Positions 42,863 to 53,176 are shown, counted from the stretch's first letter. The stretch: DNA of 64,000 nt from Mycobacterium syngnathidarum (GCF_001942625.1 NZ_MLCL01000062.1:62001-126000); one strand, 5' to 3'. Numbers and translations are program-made. Notes: a model not told the origin generated them from the letters alone.

Positions 42863-43264
42863 ATGCCGAGCAGTATCGCGAATTCGATTGCCGTAGTTGC
42901 CGAACGGATCGCGGCAACACTGGGACTACCGGTGATGCGGGTGATCGCGCAATTGAACAAGTACGTCACCAATCCGCTGCAACGCCTGTGGGCGCCATGG
43001 CTGCCGTACATGGCCGTCATCGAGCACACCGGCCGCAAGTCGGGCAAGCCGTACCGCACCCCGGTCATGGCGTTCGTCGACAGCAAGTCGCTCCGGGTCG
43101 TGCTGAACTACGGCGAGCAATCGGATTGGGTGCGCAACATCCGGGCCGCCGGCCGCGCCGACGTGCTCCACCGGGGCAAGCGGTACCAGCTGACCGATCC
43201 TCGCATCATCCCGGCCACCGATCAGAAGGCCCGGCTTGTCGCTACCCTCGCCCCGCGAGGCTGA
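42863..43264 (+). CDS. Deazaflavin-dependent nitroreductase-like protein, second copy
   Basis: 133 residues from ATG 42863 (an in-frame start at 42827 is possible). IEHTGRKSGKPYRTPVMAFV and LNYGEQSDWVRNIRAAGRAD align with the Ddn-like protein on the other side of the tRNA; both probably use F420H2. The pair, in opposite directions, probably arose from duplication. It ends with its stop at the base of a strong hairpin. Confidence 0.85.
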   Translation: MPSSIANSIAVVAERIAATLGLPVMRVIAQLNKYVTNPLQRLWAPWLPYMAVIEHTGRKSGKPYRTPVMAFVDSKSLRVVLNYGEQSDWVRNIRAAGRADVLHRGKRYQLTDPRIIPATDQKARLVATLAPRG

Positions 43265-43307
43265 AGTTGTGTGCGAGTTTCGGCAAAGATCTCGCACATA
43301 AGTTCAG
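43261..43307. terminator. Strong hairpin after the Ddn-like gene
   Basis: Arms 43261-43277 and 43291-43307 pair at 15 of 17 positions; the inner eight (TGTGCGAG/CTCGCACA) are perfect, with a 13-base loop. No long T-run follows, as is usual for mycobacterial terminators. It lies between the reductase stop and the ABC transporter start. Confidence 0.6.
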
Positions 43308-43366
43308 GTTCGGCGAACCCTCCACCCGGCGTAGGCTGCGGATATCCCGACTCCCGGGAGGCTGCG

Positions 43367-44074
43367 ATGCCCGAACTGGCCATCGAACTGCGCGATGTCG
43401 TGCGCGAGTACAAGGTCGGCGGCCAGACGGTGCGCGCCCTCGACGAGATCAGCCTCCAACTCAACGGCGGGCAATTCGTCTCGATCATCGGCCCCTCCGG
43501 CGCGGGTAAGAGCACCCTGCTGCATCTGCTGGGCGCGCTGGACTCCCCCGATTCCGGCTCGATCACCTTCGACGGCGAGGAGATCGGCCGCCTGGGTGAT
43601 GAGCAGCAGTCGGCGTTCCGCCACCACCGGGTGGGCTTCATCTTCCAGTTCTTCAACCTGCTGCCGACCCTGTCGGCCTGGGAGAACGTGGCCGTCCCGA
43701 AACTGCTCGACGGGGTCCGGCTCGGCAAGGTCAAACCGCAGGCGGTGGAGCTGCTGGACCGCGTCGGGCTGGGCAACCGGACCGAGCACCGCCCGTCCGA
43801 ACTGTCCGGCGGGCAGATGCAACGCGTCGCGGTGGCCCGGGCCATGATGATGGACCCGCCACTGATCCTCGCCGACGAACCGACCGGCAACCTCGACTCG
43901 ACCACGGGTGCGGCGATCTTGACCCTGCTGGGCGACGTCGCCCACGAGGAGGGCCTCGGCCAGCTGGTGGTGATGGTCACCCACAATGCCGAGGCCGCGG
44001 CGGCCACCGACCGGGTGATCACGCTGCAGGATGGGCGCCTGGGCTCCGACGAGATGTCGGTGGTGCCGGGGTGA
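43367..44074 (+). CDS. MacB/LolD-type ABC transporter ATPase
   Basis: 235 residues. Walker A GPSGAGKSTLLHLLGALD, Q-loop FQFFNLLPTLSAWENV, signature ELSGGQMQRVAVARAM, Walker B LILADEPTGNLDS and H-loop MVTHNAEAA are all present, the set of the LolD/MacB group. ATG 43367 follows GGGAGG. Its stop overlaps the start of the permease gene (GTGA), so the two form one exporter. Confidence 0.93.
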   Translation: MPELAIELRDVVREYKVGGQTVRALDEISLQLNGGQFVSIIGPSGAGKSTLLHLLGALDSPDSGSITFDGEEIGRLGDEQQSAFRHHRVGFIFQFFNLLPTLSAWENVAVPKLLDGVRLGKVKPQAVELLDRVGLGNRTEHRPSELSGGQMQRVAVARAMMMDPPLILADEPTGNLDSTTGAAILTLLGDVAHEEGLGQLVVMVTHNAEAAAATDRVITLQDGRLGSDEMSVVPG

Positions 44075-46560
44075 GACTCGCGGCCGCGGCAAGTCGGCTC
44101 CGAGTGTTCAGCCTGCGCGAGCTCACCGTGCACCGGCGGCGTACCCTCGCCTCGATTGCCGTAATGGCGGTGTCGGCAATGTATCTCGTCGCGATCCTCG
44201 GCATCTTCGGGTCGATCACCGGATCGGTGAACCGGCTGGCGGACGGCGTCGCCGGCGTCGCGGCCCTCGAAGTATCGGGAGTCACCGACGCAGGCTTTCC
44301 GGAAGCCGTCCTGGCCGACGTCGCCAAGGTTCCCGGCGTCGCGACCGCGGCACCGATGATCCGGATGTCCGCGCCCACCGCCACCGAGCCGGTGCTGTTG
44401 TTCGGTGCCGATGACCGCAGCCGCGCCTTGGAGGGCGCGCTGAAGGATGCGGTCGGGGTGCAGGTCCAGGCCCCCACCGCGGCCGAGGGGGTCCGCGTCG
44501 GCCCCGCCGTCGGTCACAACAAGGGCGAGACGTTCCGGCTCGGCTCGGGCTCGGTCACCGTCGCCGAAGTCCTCGACGGCAAGCAACTCGCCGACCTCAA
44601 CGGCGGCCACTATGTGCTGGCTCCACTTCCGTTGGCGCAGAACGTCACCGGGAGACCAGGACAACTCGACTCGATTCTGATCACCACCACACCGGATGCC
44701 GATCTCGCCACGGTGCGAGATCAGGTCACCGCGGCGGTGAACGGCCGGGCCCTGGTCGCCGCCCCGAGTTCACGGGCGGCCCGCGCCGGTGACGGCGTCA
44801 AGCTGATGAACTACATGGCGCTGATGGGCGTGGCGGTCGCCCTGGTGGTCGGCGCGTTCCTCATCTACACCACGATGACGATGGCGATCGCCCAGCGCCG
44901 CCCGGTCATCTCGATGCTGCGCGCCATCGGCGGCCGGCGCGCCACCATCGTCCGCGACATGCTCGCCGAGTCCGCGATCCTCGGGCTGATCGGCGGCACC
45001 ATCGGCGCACTGCTCGGAATTGTGTTGGGCCGCCTGGCAATCGGCCGCCTGCCACCGACGATGACGCAAGGACTGGAAGCGCGCATCGAGTACTGGCTGC
45101 CCGACTACGCGATCCCGGTGGCCATCGCGGCGACGGCGCTGACCAGCGTGGCAGCGTCGGCGATGGCGGCCCGGCAGGTGTATAAGGTCTCACCGATCGA
45201 GGCGCTGGCCCCCGTCGGGGTATCGGCGGCCGACAATGTTCCGCGCTGGCTGCGCATCGTCACCGGAATCGCCGCCGTGGCAGTGCTCGCGGCGTCGATC
45301 CTGGTGGTGTTCTACCTGCCCGGCTCAATCGCTTTCGTGGCGATCGCGGCCCTGTTCACCGCGCAGATCGCGCTCGGCTTCGCGCTCGCCGGGCCGATCG
45401 TCAAAGTCACCGCGACCGTGGCCCGCCGGTTCGGGTCGGCGGGTTCGCTGGCAGCCGCGACCGTGGAACGCGCGCCACGGCGCGTGTGGGCCACCGTGAT
45501 GACCGTCCTGATCGCCGTCGTCACCACCGTGGTGATCACCGGCACGAACAACGACATGATCCGCTCGGCGCGCGACATCTTCGCCCCGGTCGCCGAGGTT
45601 GACGTCTGGGTGAGCGCCAACTCACCCGGCCAGTATCCCACCGGCCTTCTGCCCCAAGGCCTTACCGCCAACGTCACCGAGGTGCCCGGGGTCGCGAACG
45701 TCACCGAAGGTGCCCTGGGCTTCGCCGTCGTGGGTGGTACCCGCGTCATGCTCGACGGCTTCGCCCCCGGCAGCCACGACGCACTCTTTCGCGCCCTCGA
45801 CGACCGGACCCGTGGCGACGTGCTCGCCGGCCACGGCGTGGTGCTCTCCCAGAATCTCGGGAAAACCCTCAACGTCCGGGCGGGCGACGAACTACAGCTG
45901 CAAACGCCGCACGGTCCCCAGCGGACGAAGGTGCTGGCGCTGGTCCCCTACTTTTCGACGGTGATCGGCACTGTCGGTATGGGCCTCGATCAGCTGCGCG
46001 CGTGGTTCGACCGACCGGGGTCGACGACGCTGCAGGTCACCGCCACCGAGGGAACAGATCCCGATCGCCTGCTGGCCAATATCCGGCAGGTCGTGCCCGC
46101 ACCGAACCACACCTACGACGGCCGCACGGCGCTGGCCGGCCTCGAAGCGCCGCTGCACCAAAGCATGCTGATCGCCAACGCCGTGTGGATCATCGTGGTG
46201 TTCGTCGCCGCGGTCGCGCTGCTCAACACGCTGACCCTGTCGGTGCTCGAGCGCCGCCGCGAGATCGGGGTGCTGCGGGCGATGGGCTCCAGCCGTCGCT
46301 ACACGTTGGCCATGGTGCTGGCCGAGGCCGCAGCCATCGGCATCGTGGGAGGTCTCCTGGGCCTGGTGATCGGGCTGGTCGATCAGTGGCTGTTCAGCCT
46401 CGTCAGCGGCGACGTCATGAGTTTCGAGGTCTCGTTCCGGCCGAGTCCGATGGCGCTGGTGTTCACGCTCGGCGCCCTGGCGATCAGCCTCCTGGGGTCG
46501 CTGCCGCCTGCGCGACGCGCCGCCCGGCTCAACATCATCGAGGCCGTCAGTGTCGAATAG
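44071..46560 (+). CDS. FtsX-like ABC transporter permease
   Basis: 829 residues with two FtsX modules. The first helix (about 25-50) is followed by an extracytoplasmic domain (about 50-250), a helix cluster with the FtsX motif AIAQRRPVISMLRAIGGRRA, a second external domain, and a second cluster containing VLERRREIGVLRAMGSSRRY. It works with the ATPase just upstream, probably exporting or mechanically handling a lipid, lipoprotein or peptide. The cargo is unknown. Confidence 0.92.
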   Translation: MRLAAAASRLRVFSLRELTVHRRRTLASIAVMAVSAMYLVAILGIFGSITGSVNRLADGVAGVAALEVSGVTDAGFPEAVLADVAKVPGVATAAPMIRMSAPTATEPVLLFGADDRSRALEGALKDAVGVQVQAPTAAEGVRVGPAVGHNKGETFRLGSGSVTVAEVLDGKQLADLNGGHYVLAPLPLAQNVTGRPGQLDSILITTTPDADLATVRDQVTAAVNGRALVAAPSSRAARAGDGVKLMNYMALMGVAVALVVGAFLIYTTMTMAIAQRRPVISMLRAIGGRRATIVRDMLAESAILGLIGGTIGALLGIVLGRLAIGRLPPTMTQGLEARIEYWLPDYAIPVAIAATALTSVAASAMAARQVYKVSPIEALAPVGVSAADNVPRWLRIVTGIAAVAVLAASILVVFYLPGSIAFVAIAALFTAQIALGFALAGPIVKVTATVARRFGSAGSLAAATVERAPRRVWATVMTVLIAVVTTVVITGTNNDMIRSARDIFAPVAEVDVWVSANSPGQYPTGLLPQGLTANVTEVPGVANVTEGALGFAVVGGTRVMLDGFAPGSHDALFRALDDRTRGDVLAGHGVVLSQNLGKTLNVRAGDELQLQTPHGPQRTKVLALVPYFSTVIGTVGMGLDQLRAWFDRPGSTTLQVTATEGTDPDRLLANIRQVVPAPNHTYDGRTALAGLEAPLHQSMLIANAVWIIVVFVAAVALLNTLTLSVLERRREIGVLRAMGSSRRYTLAMVLAEAAAIGIVGGLLGLVIGLVDQWLFSLVSGDVMSFEVSFRPSPMALVFTLGALAISLLGSLPPARRAARLNIIEAVSVE

Positions 46561-47170
46561 TCGCGACGCCCTGCAGATGTGGTGTACACGGCGGTGGCAC
46601 CAGTGTCCGCCGGGTGCTGCGCAGGCCGCTGGTGTCGAATCCCGCTGCGGAGATGGCGTCGATGGTGCGGCGGTTCGGCTCACAGCCCGATGACAGCCAG
46701 GCCCACGGCCTCGCGATCAGATCCTGATACCGCCCCATCAAGCCGTCACCGCGCACGTGCTCGAGAACCACCAACCGACCCCCGGGCGTCAGAACGCGCC
46801 GGATCTCAGTGAGTGTGGCCGCCACATCGTCGACCGAACACAACACCAGACCGACGTGGACCGAATCGAAACTGTTGTCCGGGAAAGGAATCGATTCTCC
46901 AGCACCGTCGACGACGTCGACGGTGATGCCGTGGCGGCGGCCCAGGGCGCGTGCCATCCGACGCATCACCGGATCCGGTTCCACTGCAGCGACGGACGTC
47001 ACCGCCGCCGGCACGAACAGCAGATCGGTGCCCGGGCCGGGCCCGACCAACAACAACCTGCCTGTCGCATGGCTCATCGCCGAGCGGCGGTACCGGCGAT
47101 AGAACAACCGGTCGAACACCGGCATGCCCAGCCGATACACATACGGGAACAACGGGTTACGGCGCTTCAA
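46547..47170 (-). CDS. Class I SAM-dependent methyltransferase
   Basis: 207 residues from a TTG at 47170 that overlaps the DUF4389 stop; no better start is in frame before the domain. The SAM motif reads RLLLVGPGPGTDLLFVPA, then AAVEPDPVMRRMA and GLVLCSVDDVAATLTEIRRV with LTPGGRLVVLEHV, typical of UbiE/methyltransf_11. The end overlaps the permease gene by 14 bases. Substrate unknown; the operon with DUF4389 and the FAD monooxygenase suggests modification of one small molecule. Confidence 0.82.
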   Translation of the reverse strand: MKRRNPLFPYVYRLGMPVFDRLFYRRYRRSAMSHATGRLLLVGPGPGTDLLFVPAAVTSVAAVEPDPVMRRMARALGRRHGITVDVVDGAGESIPFPDNSFDSVHVGLVLCSVDDVAATLTEIRRVLTPGGRLVVLEHVRGDGLMGRYQDLIARPWAWLSSGCEPNRRTIDAISAAGFDTSGLRSTRRTLVPPPCTPHLQGVATIRH

Positions 47171-47757
47171 GGCTGCTGCCCGAGATCCATTCGAAACGGC
47201 GGATATTCGTCGCTCATCAGCGAGACGTACACGGCGACGCGGTAGCGCCATCGCACGATTCCCATCAGGAGGTCGAACATGCCCTGCGAGACCGTGCCCC
47301 GGACCAGCAGTCGCACCGCGGAGATGACGCAAAGTACTTGCAGCGGCGCCTCCATCGCCCAGCACATGATGATCTGCGGCAGCGCCAACAGCCACTTCAC
47401 CAGCACCGCCGCTCTCGAGAGCTGTTCGGGGTAGTCGACCTCGAGCTCACCCGGATAGTCGGCCCGGGGTTTGAGGCTGAACGGCGGGTACCGGTCGGTG
47501 GTGTTCATCGGGAACCGGTAATTCATCACCCGCCACGACCAGCGCAGCACGCCGACGTTGAAATCGAACAGGGGCCGCGGATACCGGCCGGTGAACAGGA
47601 TCGCGGCCCCCGCGGCGAGCACCACCAGCGGATACACCAGGTACAGCCCGATCAGGATCGGATAGTGCGGCACTGCCAGCACACACCATTTGACCAGCCA
47701 CAACGTGTTCGACGGCACGTCGATCGCGCCCCGCACCCGGACTGGATCAGCGGGCAT
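47167..47757 (-). CDS. DUF4389 membrane protein
   Basis: 196 residues with three or four hydrophobic helices, among them YPILIGLYLVYPLVVLAAG and VLVKWLLALPQIIMCW, separated by polar DUF4389 segments such as VMNYRFPMNTTDRYPPFSL; the second copy of YPPF appears near the end (SDEYPPFRMDL). The family is common in actinobacteria and without a known function. It overlaps both neighbours by a few bases (stop/start coupling). Confidence 0.87.
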   Translation of the reverse strand: MPADPVRVRGAIDVPSNTLWLVKWCVLAVPHYPILIGLYLVYPLVVLAAGAAILFTGRYPRPLFDFNVGVLRWSWRVMNYRFPMNTTDRYPPFSLKPRADYPGELEVDYPEQLSRAAVLVKWLLALPQIIMCWAMEAPLQVLCVISAVRLLVRGTVSQGMFDLLMGIVRWRYRVAVYVSLMSDEYPPFRMDLGQQP

Positions 47758-48985
47758 GCTCGTCGCTGTCCGCAGGCCTGGAGGCGAGGTCCCGACTGAT
47801 TCCCGCGGCCAGCCGACGGTGACTCACCGCCCGCAGGAAAGTCGCCAGCATCCACGTCATGACCCGATCCGGGACCAGCGCCGCCGGCCGCAGCACCGCC
47901 TCGCCGTGCGACACCTGCAGCGAGGCCACCCGCGAGACCGCAGCGACCCGCCGCTGACGGGTCTTCTCGTACCAGCGCAGGGCCTCGGAAAGATCGCCGT
48001 TGGCGCCCGAAATCGCCTTGCACAGCACCATGGTGTCCAGCAGCGCCTGGTTGGTGCCCTGCGCCAGGGTCGGCGGCATGGTGTGGGCCGCATCGCCCAA
48101 CAACGTCACCGCGCCGTGGCCCGGCCCGGGGATGGGATGGCGGAAATGCGGATAGGGCGACCGGGCCAGGTCAGCGTCGGTCAACGTCGCGAGCAGTTCA
48201 TCGACCAGCCCGGACCATCCGGTGAAATTGGTGCGGATCACCTCGATCGGATGGGCTGGGCGGACGAAGTCGGGCGACCACGGCAGATCGAACCACCACT
48301 GCACCTCGGTCTCGTCGGCGGGCCACAGGCCGAGGTTGCCGTGGTCCCCGACGATGACGAATGCGACGTGCCGATCGGCCCCGTCCGGGAGCGTGGCCAG
48401 TCCTTGCCAGCTGCACCAGCCCGTCGGCTCCGCATGCGGTGCGCCGACGATTTCGCGAACCCGGGAGTGCAAGCCGTCCGCTCCGACCGCCAGATCGCCG
48501 TCGGCACAACCGCCGTCGGCGAAATGCAGGCGGACGCCGCGAACGCCGTCGGTCACGCTGACCACCCGCGTGTGGCACCGAATCCGTTCCACCGGAAAGC
48601 CTTCCAGCAGTCGTGCGAGCAGGATCCGGCGCGGCACCATCCGGACCGGCGCACCCATCCGGCTCACTATCGCCGTCACGTCGAGCGTGGTCATCGAACG
48701 TCCCGTCGACGTCATCACCCGGACGGTGGACAATTCCTGACCGGCGCCGCCCATATCGACACCGAGCTGCCGCAGCACAGTTTCGCCGTTCGACCAGATC
48801 GTGACGGCGCCACCGCCGGCCCGCACCTCGGGGCGCTGCTCGAACACAGTGACCTCGTGGCCGTCCCGCAGCAATCCGCGGGCGATGGAGATGCCACCGA
48901 CCCCGGCGCCGACAACGAGGATCCTCAGCGGCCGTTGCGGCGCTGGTTGAATGTGGTGCCGGCTCTGGGGCCGTTTTGAGCCCAC
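47747..48985 (-). CDS. FAD-dependent monooxygenase (PHBH-type)
   Basis: 412 residues. The dinucleotide-binding motif is ILVVGAGVGGISIARGLLRD, with the DG motif in LAVGADGLHSRVRE and the GD motif in VTLLGDAAHTMPPTLAQGTN, the signature set of class A flavin monooxygenases. It would hydroxylate an aromatic or polyketide-like compound using NAD(P)H and O2. It is first in the operon with the membrane protein and methyltransferase, reading left. GTG start at 48985. Confidence 0.9.
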   Translation of the reverse strand: MGSKRPQSRHHIQPAPQRPLRILVVGAGVGGISIARGLLRDGHEVTVFEQRPEVRAGGGAVTIWSNGETVLRQLGVDMGGAGQELSTVRVMTSTGRSMTTLDVTAIVSRMGAPVRMVPRRILLARLLEGFPVERIRCHTRVVSVTDGVRGVRLHFADGGCADGDLAVGADGLHSRVREIVGAPHAEPTGWCSWQGLATLPDGADRHVAFVIVGDHGNLGLWPADETEVQWWFDLPWSPDFVRPAHPIEVIRTNFTGWSGLVDELLATLTDADLARSPYPHFRHPIPGPGHGAVTLLGDAAHTMPPTLAQGTNQALLDTMVLCKAISGANGDLSEALRWYEKTRQRRVAAVSRVASLQVSHGEAVLRPAALVPDRVMTWMLATFLRAVSHRRLAAGISRDLASRPADSDEHAR

Positions 48986-49171
48986 GGCTCAATTTATGTC
49001 CGCTGAAGGGTCGCTGTACAGCCAGTGCACGACGCCGCCCCCAGAAAAGATTCCGTTAAGGACCAGCAGCCGGGCGTAAAGATGGCGTCAAGACCGCAGC
49101 CACCGCCCAACCGCGGACGCACCCTCGATCAGTCGCCGAAAGCCGGCGGCCGTAAACGTGTGGGAGAACCC
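48986..49171. other. Upstream region of the kdp operon
   Basis: About 186 bases between the FAD-monooxygenase start and the first small kdp-region gene. It must hold the kdp promoter, and presumably the KdpE site. No clear -35/-10 pair or known riboswitch consensus was identified. A stretch with CCGTTAAGGACC and a purine-rich GAAAGCCGGCGG sits close to the first start. Confidence 0.4.
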
Positions 49172-49255
49172 ATGTCCGTAGTGGTCTACGTCGTGTTGAC
49201 AGTGGCGGTCTTCGCGCTGCTGGGCCTGGTGCAGAAGTTGGTCGAGCGACTGTGA
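49172..49255 (+). CDS. 27-residue membrane peptide in front of kdpF
   Basis: 27 residues: one hydrophobic helix (VVVYVVLTVAVFALLGLV) followed by QKLVERL. ATG 49172 follows GGGAGAA. The stop overlaps the kdpF start (GTGA), so it is translated with the kdp genes. It is shorter than any annotation threshold. Its size and helix resemble KdpF, the small stabilising subunit, so it may be an additional accessory peptide of the KdpFABC complex; this is inference from position. Confidence 0.65.
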   Translation: MSVVVYVVLTVAVFALLGLVQKLVERL

Positions 49256-49341
49256 GCTACGAAAACGTCGTCGGCCTTGGCCTGGCGATTCTCATCGCGC
49301 TGTTTCTCTTCGCGGCGCTGCTGTTTCCTGAAAGGTTCTAG
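49252..49341 (+). CDS. kdpF: KdpF small subunit of the potassium ATPase
   Basis: 29 residues, one transmembrane helix, with [19 protein letters not shown] matching KdpF (the ending FPERF is characteristic). KdpF stabilises the KdpFABC complex in the membrane. It starts inside the stop of the 27-residue gene and its stop shares a base with the kdpA start, so coupling is complete. Confidence 0.85.
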   Translation: MSYENVVGLGLAILIALFLFAALLFPERF

Positions 49342-51011
49342 TGACTACTACAACCGCGGGGATCGTTTTCCTCGCCGTCCTCATCATTGCGTTGGCGGTT
49401 GTCCACGTGCCGCTCGGCGACTACATGTACCGCGTCTACTCAACCGAGAAGCACTCGCGTGTTGAGCGCGCCATCTACCGCCTGATCGGCGCCGACCCGA
49501 AGGCCGAGCAGACCTGGGGCACGTACGCCCGCAGCGTGCTGGCCTTCTCCGCGGTCAGCATCTTGTTCCTGTTCACCCTGCAATTGGTGCAGGGCAAGTT
49601 GCCGCTGCATCTCAACGATCCAGACACCCCGATGACACCGGCGCTGGCCTGGAACACCGCCGTCAGCTTCGTCACCAACACCAACTGGCAGGCCTATTCG
49701 GGTGAATCCACCCATAGCCACCTGGTCCAGATGGCCGGCCTCGCCGTGCAGAACTTCGTGTCCGCTGCGGTCGGTATGGCCGTGGCCATTGCGCTGGTGC
49801 GCGGGTTCGCCCGTCGGCACACCGGCGACCTCGGCAACTTCTGGGTCGACCTGGTGCGCGGCTCCCTGCGCATCCTCCTGCCGGTGTGTGTCGTCGCTGC
49901 CATCGCCCTGATCGTCGGCGGCGCAGTCCAGAACTTCCACAACTACGACCAGGTGGTGGACACGCTCGCTGGCGCCAAGCAGACCATCCCCGGCGGACCT
50001 GTTGCCAGCCAAGAGGCGATCAAGGACCTCGGCACGAACGGTGGCGGCTTCTACAACGTCAACTCCGCGCACCCGTTCGAGAATCCGGCAACCTGGACCA
50101 ACTGGATCGAGATTTTCCTGCTGCTGGTGATCGCCTTCTCCCTTCCTCGCACCTTCGGCCGCATGGTCGGCAGCGCCAAGCAGGGTTACGCGATCGTCGC
50201 TGTGCAGGCAACCATCGCGCTCATCAGCTGGAGCGCAACGATGTGGTTCCAGCTACAGGCTCACGGCACGGTGCCCACCGCGGTCGGCGCCGCGATGGAA
50301 GGCGTGGAACAACGCTTCGGCGTGGCCAATTCAGCGGTTTTCGCGGCGTCGACGACACTGACCTCGACCGGATCGGTGGATTCGTTCCACGATTCCTACA
50401 CCAGTCTCGGCGGCCTGGTCCTGTTGCTGAACATGCAGTTGGGCGAGGTGGCACCGGGTGGTGTCGGCGCGGGTTTGTACGGCATCCTGATCCTGGCAAT
50501 CATCACGGTATTCGTCGCCGGGCTGATGGTCGGCCGCACGCCGGAATACCTGGGTAAGAAGATCACTCCGCGCGAAATCAAGCTGGCTGCAAGCTACTTC
50601 CTGGTGACGCCACTACTGGTGTTGACCGGCACCGCGGCGGCAATGGCAATGCCCGGTCAACGCGCCGGAATGCTCAACACCGGCCCGCACGGGCTTTCGG
50701 AGGTGCTGTATGCGTTCACATCGGCCAGCAACAACAACGGCTCGGCGTTCGCCGGCTTGAGCGTCAACACCACGTGGTACGACACAGCCCTAGGGCTGGC
50801 AATGGTGTTCGGCCGGTTCCTGCCGATCATCTTCGTGCTGGCGCTGGCCGGATCGCTGGCCCGCCAAGGCAAAGCACCCGATTCCGTCGGGACCCTGCCC
50901 ACTCATCGGCCCCAGTTCGTCGGGATGGTCGCCGGTGTCACGCTGATCCTGGTCGCCCTCACCTTCTTGCCCATGCTCGCGCTCGGGCCCCTTGCCGAAG
51001 GAATTCACTGA
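49341..51011 (+). CDS. kdpA: KdpA, potassium-translocating subunit
   Basis: 556 residues, ten hydrophobic helices. The four selectivity-loop regions are visible: [50 protein letters not shown] and [14 protein letters not shown]. It binds and channels K+ into the KdpFABC pump. GTG 49341 overlaps the kdpF stop. All key residues look intact. Confidence 0.95.
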   Translation: MTTTTAGIVFLAVLIIALAVVHVPLGDYMYRVYSTEKHSRVERAIYRLIGADPKAEQTWGTYARSVLAFSAVSILFLFTLQLVQGKLPLHLNDPDTPMTPALAWNTAVSFVTNTNWQAYSGESTHSHLVQMAGLAVQNFVSAAVGMAVAIALVRGFARRHTGDLGNFWVDLVRGSLRILLPVCVVAAIALIVGGAVQNFHNYDQVVDTLAGAKQTIPGGPVASQEAIKDLGTNGGGFYNVNSAHPFENPATWTNWIEIFLLLVIAFSLPRTFGRMVGSAKQGYAIVAVQATIALISWSATMWFQLQAHGTVPTAVGAAMEGVEQRFGVANSAVFAASTTLTSTGSVDSFHDSYTSLGGLVLLLNMQLGEVAPGGVGAGLYGILILAIITVFVAGLMVGRTPEYLGKKITPREIKLAASYFLVTPLLVLTGTAAAMAMPGQRAGMLNTGPHGLSEVLYAFTSASNNNGSAFAGLSVNTTWYDTALGLAMVFGRFLPIIFVLALAGSLARQGKAPDSVGTLPTHRPQFVGMVAGVTLILVALTFLPMLALGPLAEGIH

Positions 51012-51012
51012 A

Positions 51013-53175
51013 ATGCCAACTGCTCAGTCCTCCCCTGTCGCCGAGCGTCACTCCAGAGTGGCTGCCGAGGCCGGGCGCCACTCCAGCGTGACAAAAGGCT
51101 CGCGGATCAACGGCGGCCTGCTCGACCCCAAGATGCTGTGGCGCTCGCTGCCCGACGCACTGCGCAAGCTCGATCCGCGCACGCTGTGGCGCAACCCCGT
51201 GATGTTCATCGTCGAGATCGGCGCGGTGTGGGCAACGCTGTGCGCCATCGGAGAGCCGTCCTGGTTCTCCGGGCTCATCGTCATCTGGCTGTGGCTGACG
51301 GTGATCTTCGCCAACCTGGCCGAAGCCGTCGCCGAGGGCCGCGGCAAGGCTCAAGCCGAGTCACTCCGGAAAACCAAGAGTTCCACCATGGCCCGGCGGC
51401 TGACCGATACCGGTTCCGAGGAAGAGGTGGCCGCTCCACTGCTGCGGCAGGGCGACGTCGTCGTGGTCGAGGCCGGCCAGGTCATCCCCGGCGACGGCGA
51501 TGTGGTGGAAGGCATTGCCTCGGTGGATGAATCAGCGATCACCGGCGAATCGGCACCCGTCATCCGCGAGTCCGGCGGCGACCGCAGCGCCGTCACCGGT
51601 GGCACCACGGTGCTGTCTGACCGCATCGTCGTAAAGATCACCCAGAAACCGGGTGAAAGCTTCATCGACCGGATGATCAATCTCGTCGAGGGCGCCAACC
51701 GGCAGAAGACCCCGAATGAGATCGCGCTCAACATCCTGCTGGCGTCGTTGACGATCATCTTCGTCTTCGCCGTCGCCACCCTGCAGCCGCTGGCCATCTT
51801 CTCCAAGGCCAACAATCCAGGCGTGGCAGACACCCTGGCGCTCAACGGAAACGGCATCGCGGGCATCGTCATGGTGTCGTTGCTGGTGTGCCTGATCCCT
51901 ACCACCATCGGCGCCCTGCTCTCCGCAATCGGCATCGCCGGCATGGACCGGCTGGTGCAGCGCAACGTGCTGGCGATGTCCGGCCGCGCCGTCGAGGCTG
52001 CCGGCGACGTCAACACCCTGCTGCTCGACAAGACCGGCACCATCACGCTCGGCAACCGCCAGGCGGCTGCGTTTGTGCCGTTGACGGGTGTGACGCCGCC
52101 GCAGCTCGCCGACGCCGCGCAAATGTCCAGCCTGGCCGATGAGACCCCAGAGGGCCGCTCCATCGTGGTGTTCGCCAAGCAGGAGTATGGATTGCGTGGT
52201 CGCACAGCCGGTGAACTCGACCACGCGCACTGGGTGGAGTTCAGTGCGAACACCCGAATGTCGGGCGTCGACCTGTCCGGTGACCACCGCCTGCGCAAGG
52301 GCGCCAGTGGTGCGGTCGCCGAATGGATCCGCTCCGAAGGCGGCCGGGTGCCCACCGAACTCGGCGACATCGTCGACGGCGTCTCCGCCGCCGGTGGCAC
52401 TCCCCTGGCGGTCGGCCAGGTGGTCGACGGCGAAGCCGAAGTACTGGGCGTCATCCACCTCAAGGACGTCGTGAAACAGGGCATGCGGGAACGCTTCGAC
52501 GAGATGCGCCGGATGGGTATCCGCACCGTGATGATCACCGGGGACAATCCGTTGACCGCCAAGGCCATCGCCGACGAGGCCGGTGTGGACGACTTCCTCG
52601 CAGAGGCCACACCCGAGGACAAGATGGCGCTGATCAAGAAGGAGCAGGCCGCCGGCTTGCTCGTCGCGATGACCGGCGACGGCACCAACGACGCGCCCGC
52701 CCTGGCCCAGGCCGATGTCGGCGTCGCGATGAACAGCGGCACCTCGGCGGCCAAAGAGGCCGGGAACATGGTCGATCTCGACTCCGACCCGACCAAGCTC
52801 ATCGAGATCGTCGAGATCGGCAAGCAGTTGCTGATCACCCGCGGTGCACTCACCACGTTCTCGATCGCCAACGACATCGCCAAATACTTCGCGATCATCC
52901 CGGCGTTGTTCGTGGCTTTGTTCCCCGGCCTGGACCTGCTCAACATCATGCGGCTGCACAGCCCGCAATCGGCCATCCTGTCTGCGGTGATCTTCAACGC
53001 GATCATCATCGTGGCCTTGATCCCGTTGGCACTCAAGGGCGTCCGATACACCCCGAGCAGCGCGTCCAAACTGTTGAGCCGCAACCTGTACGTCTACGGC
53101 CTCGGCGGGATCATCGCGCCCTTCATCGGCATCAAACTGATCGACCTCGTCGTCCAACTCGTTCCGGGAATATGA
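51013..53175 (+). CDS. kdpB: KdpB, P-type ATPase subunit
   Basis: 720 residues. The A-domain motif is [13 protein letters not shown], the phosphorylation motif [13 protein letters not shown], and the hinge motif [19 protein letters not shown], with about seven hydrophobic helices. ATP hydrolysis here drives K+ uptake via KdpA. ATG 51013 follows GAAGGAA; an in-frame start at 50992 within kdpA is less likely. Confidence 0.96.
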   Translation: MPTAQSSPVAERHSRVAAEAGRHSSVTKGSRINGGLLDPKMLWRSLPDALRKLDPRTLWRNPVMFIVEIGAVWATLCAIGEPSWFSGLIVIWLWLTVIFANLAEAVAEGRGKAQAESLRKTKSSTMARRLTDTGSEEEVAAPLLRQGDVVVVEAGQVIPGDGDVVEGIASVDESAITGESAPVIRESGGDRSAVTGGTTVLSDRIVVKITQKPGESFIDRMINLVEGANRQKTPNEIALNILLASLTIIFVFAVATLQPLAIFSKANNPGVADTLALNGNGIAGIVMVSLLVCLIPTTIGALLSAIGIAGMDRLVQRNVLAMSGRAVEAAGDVNTLLLDKTGTITLGNRQAAAFVPLTGVTPPQLADAAQMSSLADETPEGRSIVVFAKQEYGLRGRTAGELDHAHWVEFSANTRMSGVDLSGDHRLRKGASGAVAEWIRSEGGRVPTELGDIVDGVSAAGGTPLAVGQVVDGEAEVLGVIHLKDVVKQGMRERFDEMRRMGIRTVMITGDNPLTAKAIADEAGVDDFLAEATPEDKMALIKKEQAAGLLVAMTGDGTNDAPALAQADVGVAMNSGTSAAKEAGNMVDLDSDPTKLIEIVEIGKQLLITRGALTTFSIANDIAKYFAIIPALFVALFPGLDLLNIMRLHSPQSAILSAVIFNAIIIVALIPLALKGVRYTPSSASKLLSRNLYVYGLGGIIAPFIGIKLIDLVVQLVPGI

Positions 53176-53176
53176 C

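Noticed and set aside
48986..49171. Possible c-di-AMP (ydaO) riboswitch before kdp
   Set aside because: No match to the conserved cores of that riboswitch could be found by eye; only a covariance-model search could reopen it.
51351..53084. Long minus-strand ORF across kdpB
   Set aside because: Ser/Arg-rich shadow; kdpB motifs account for this stretch.
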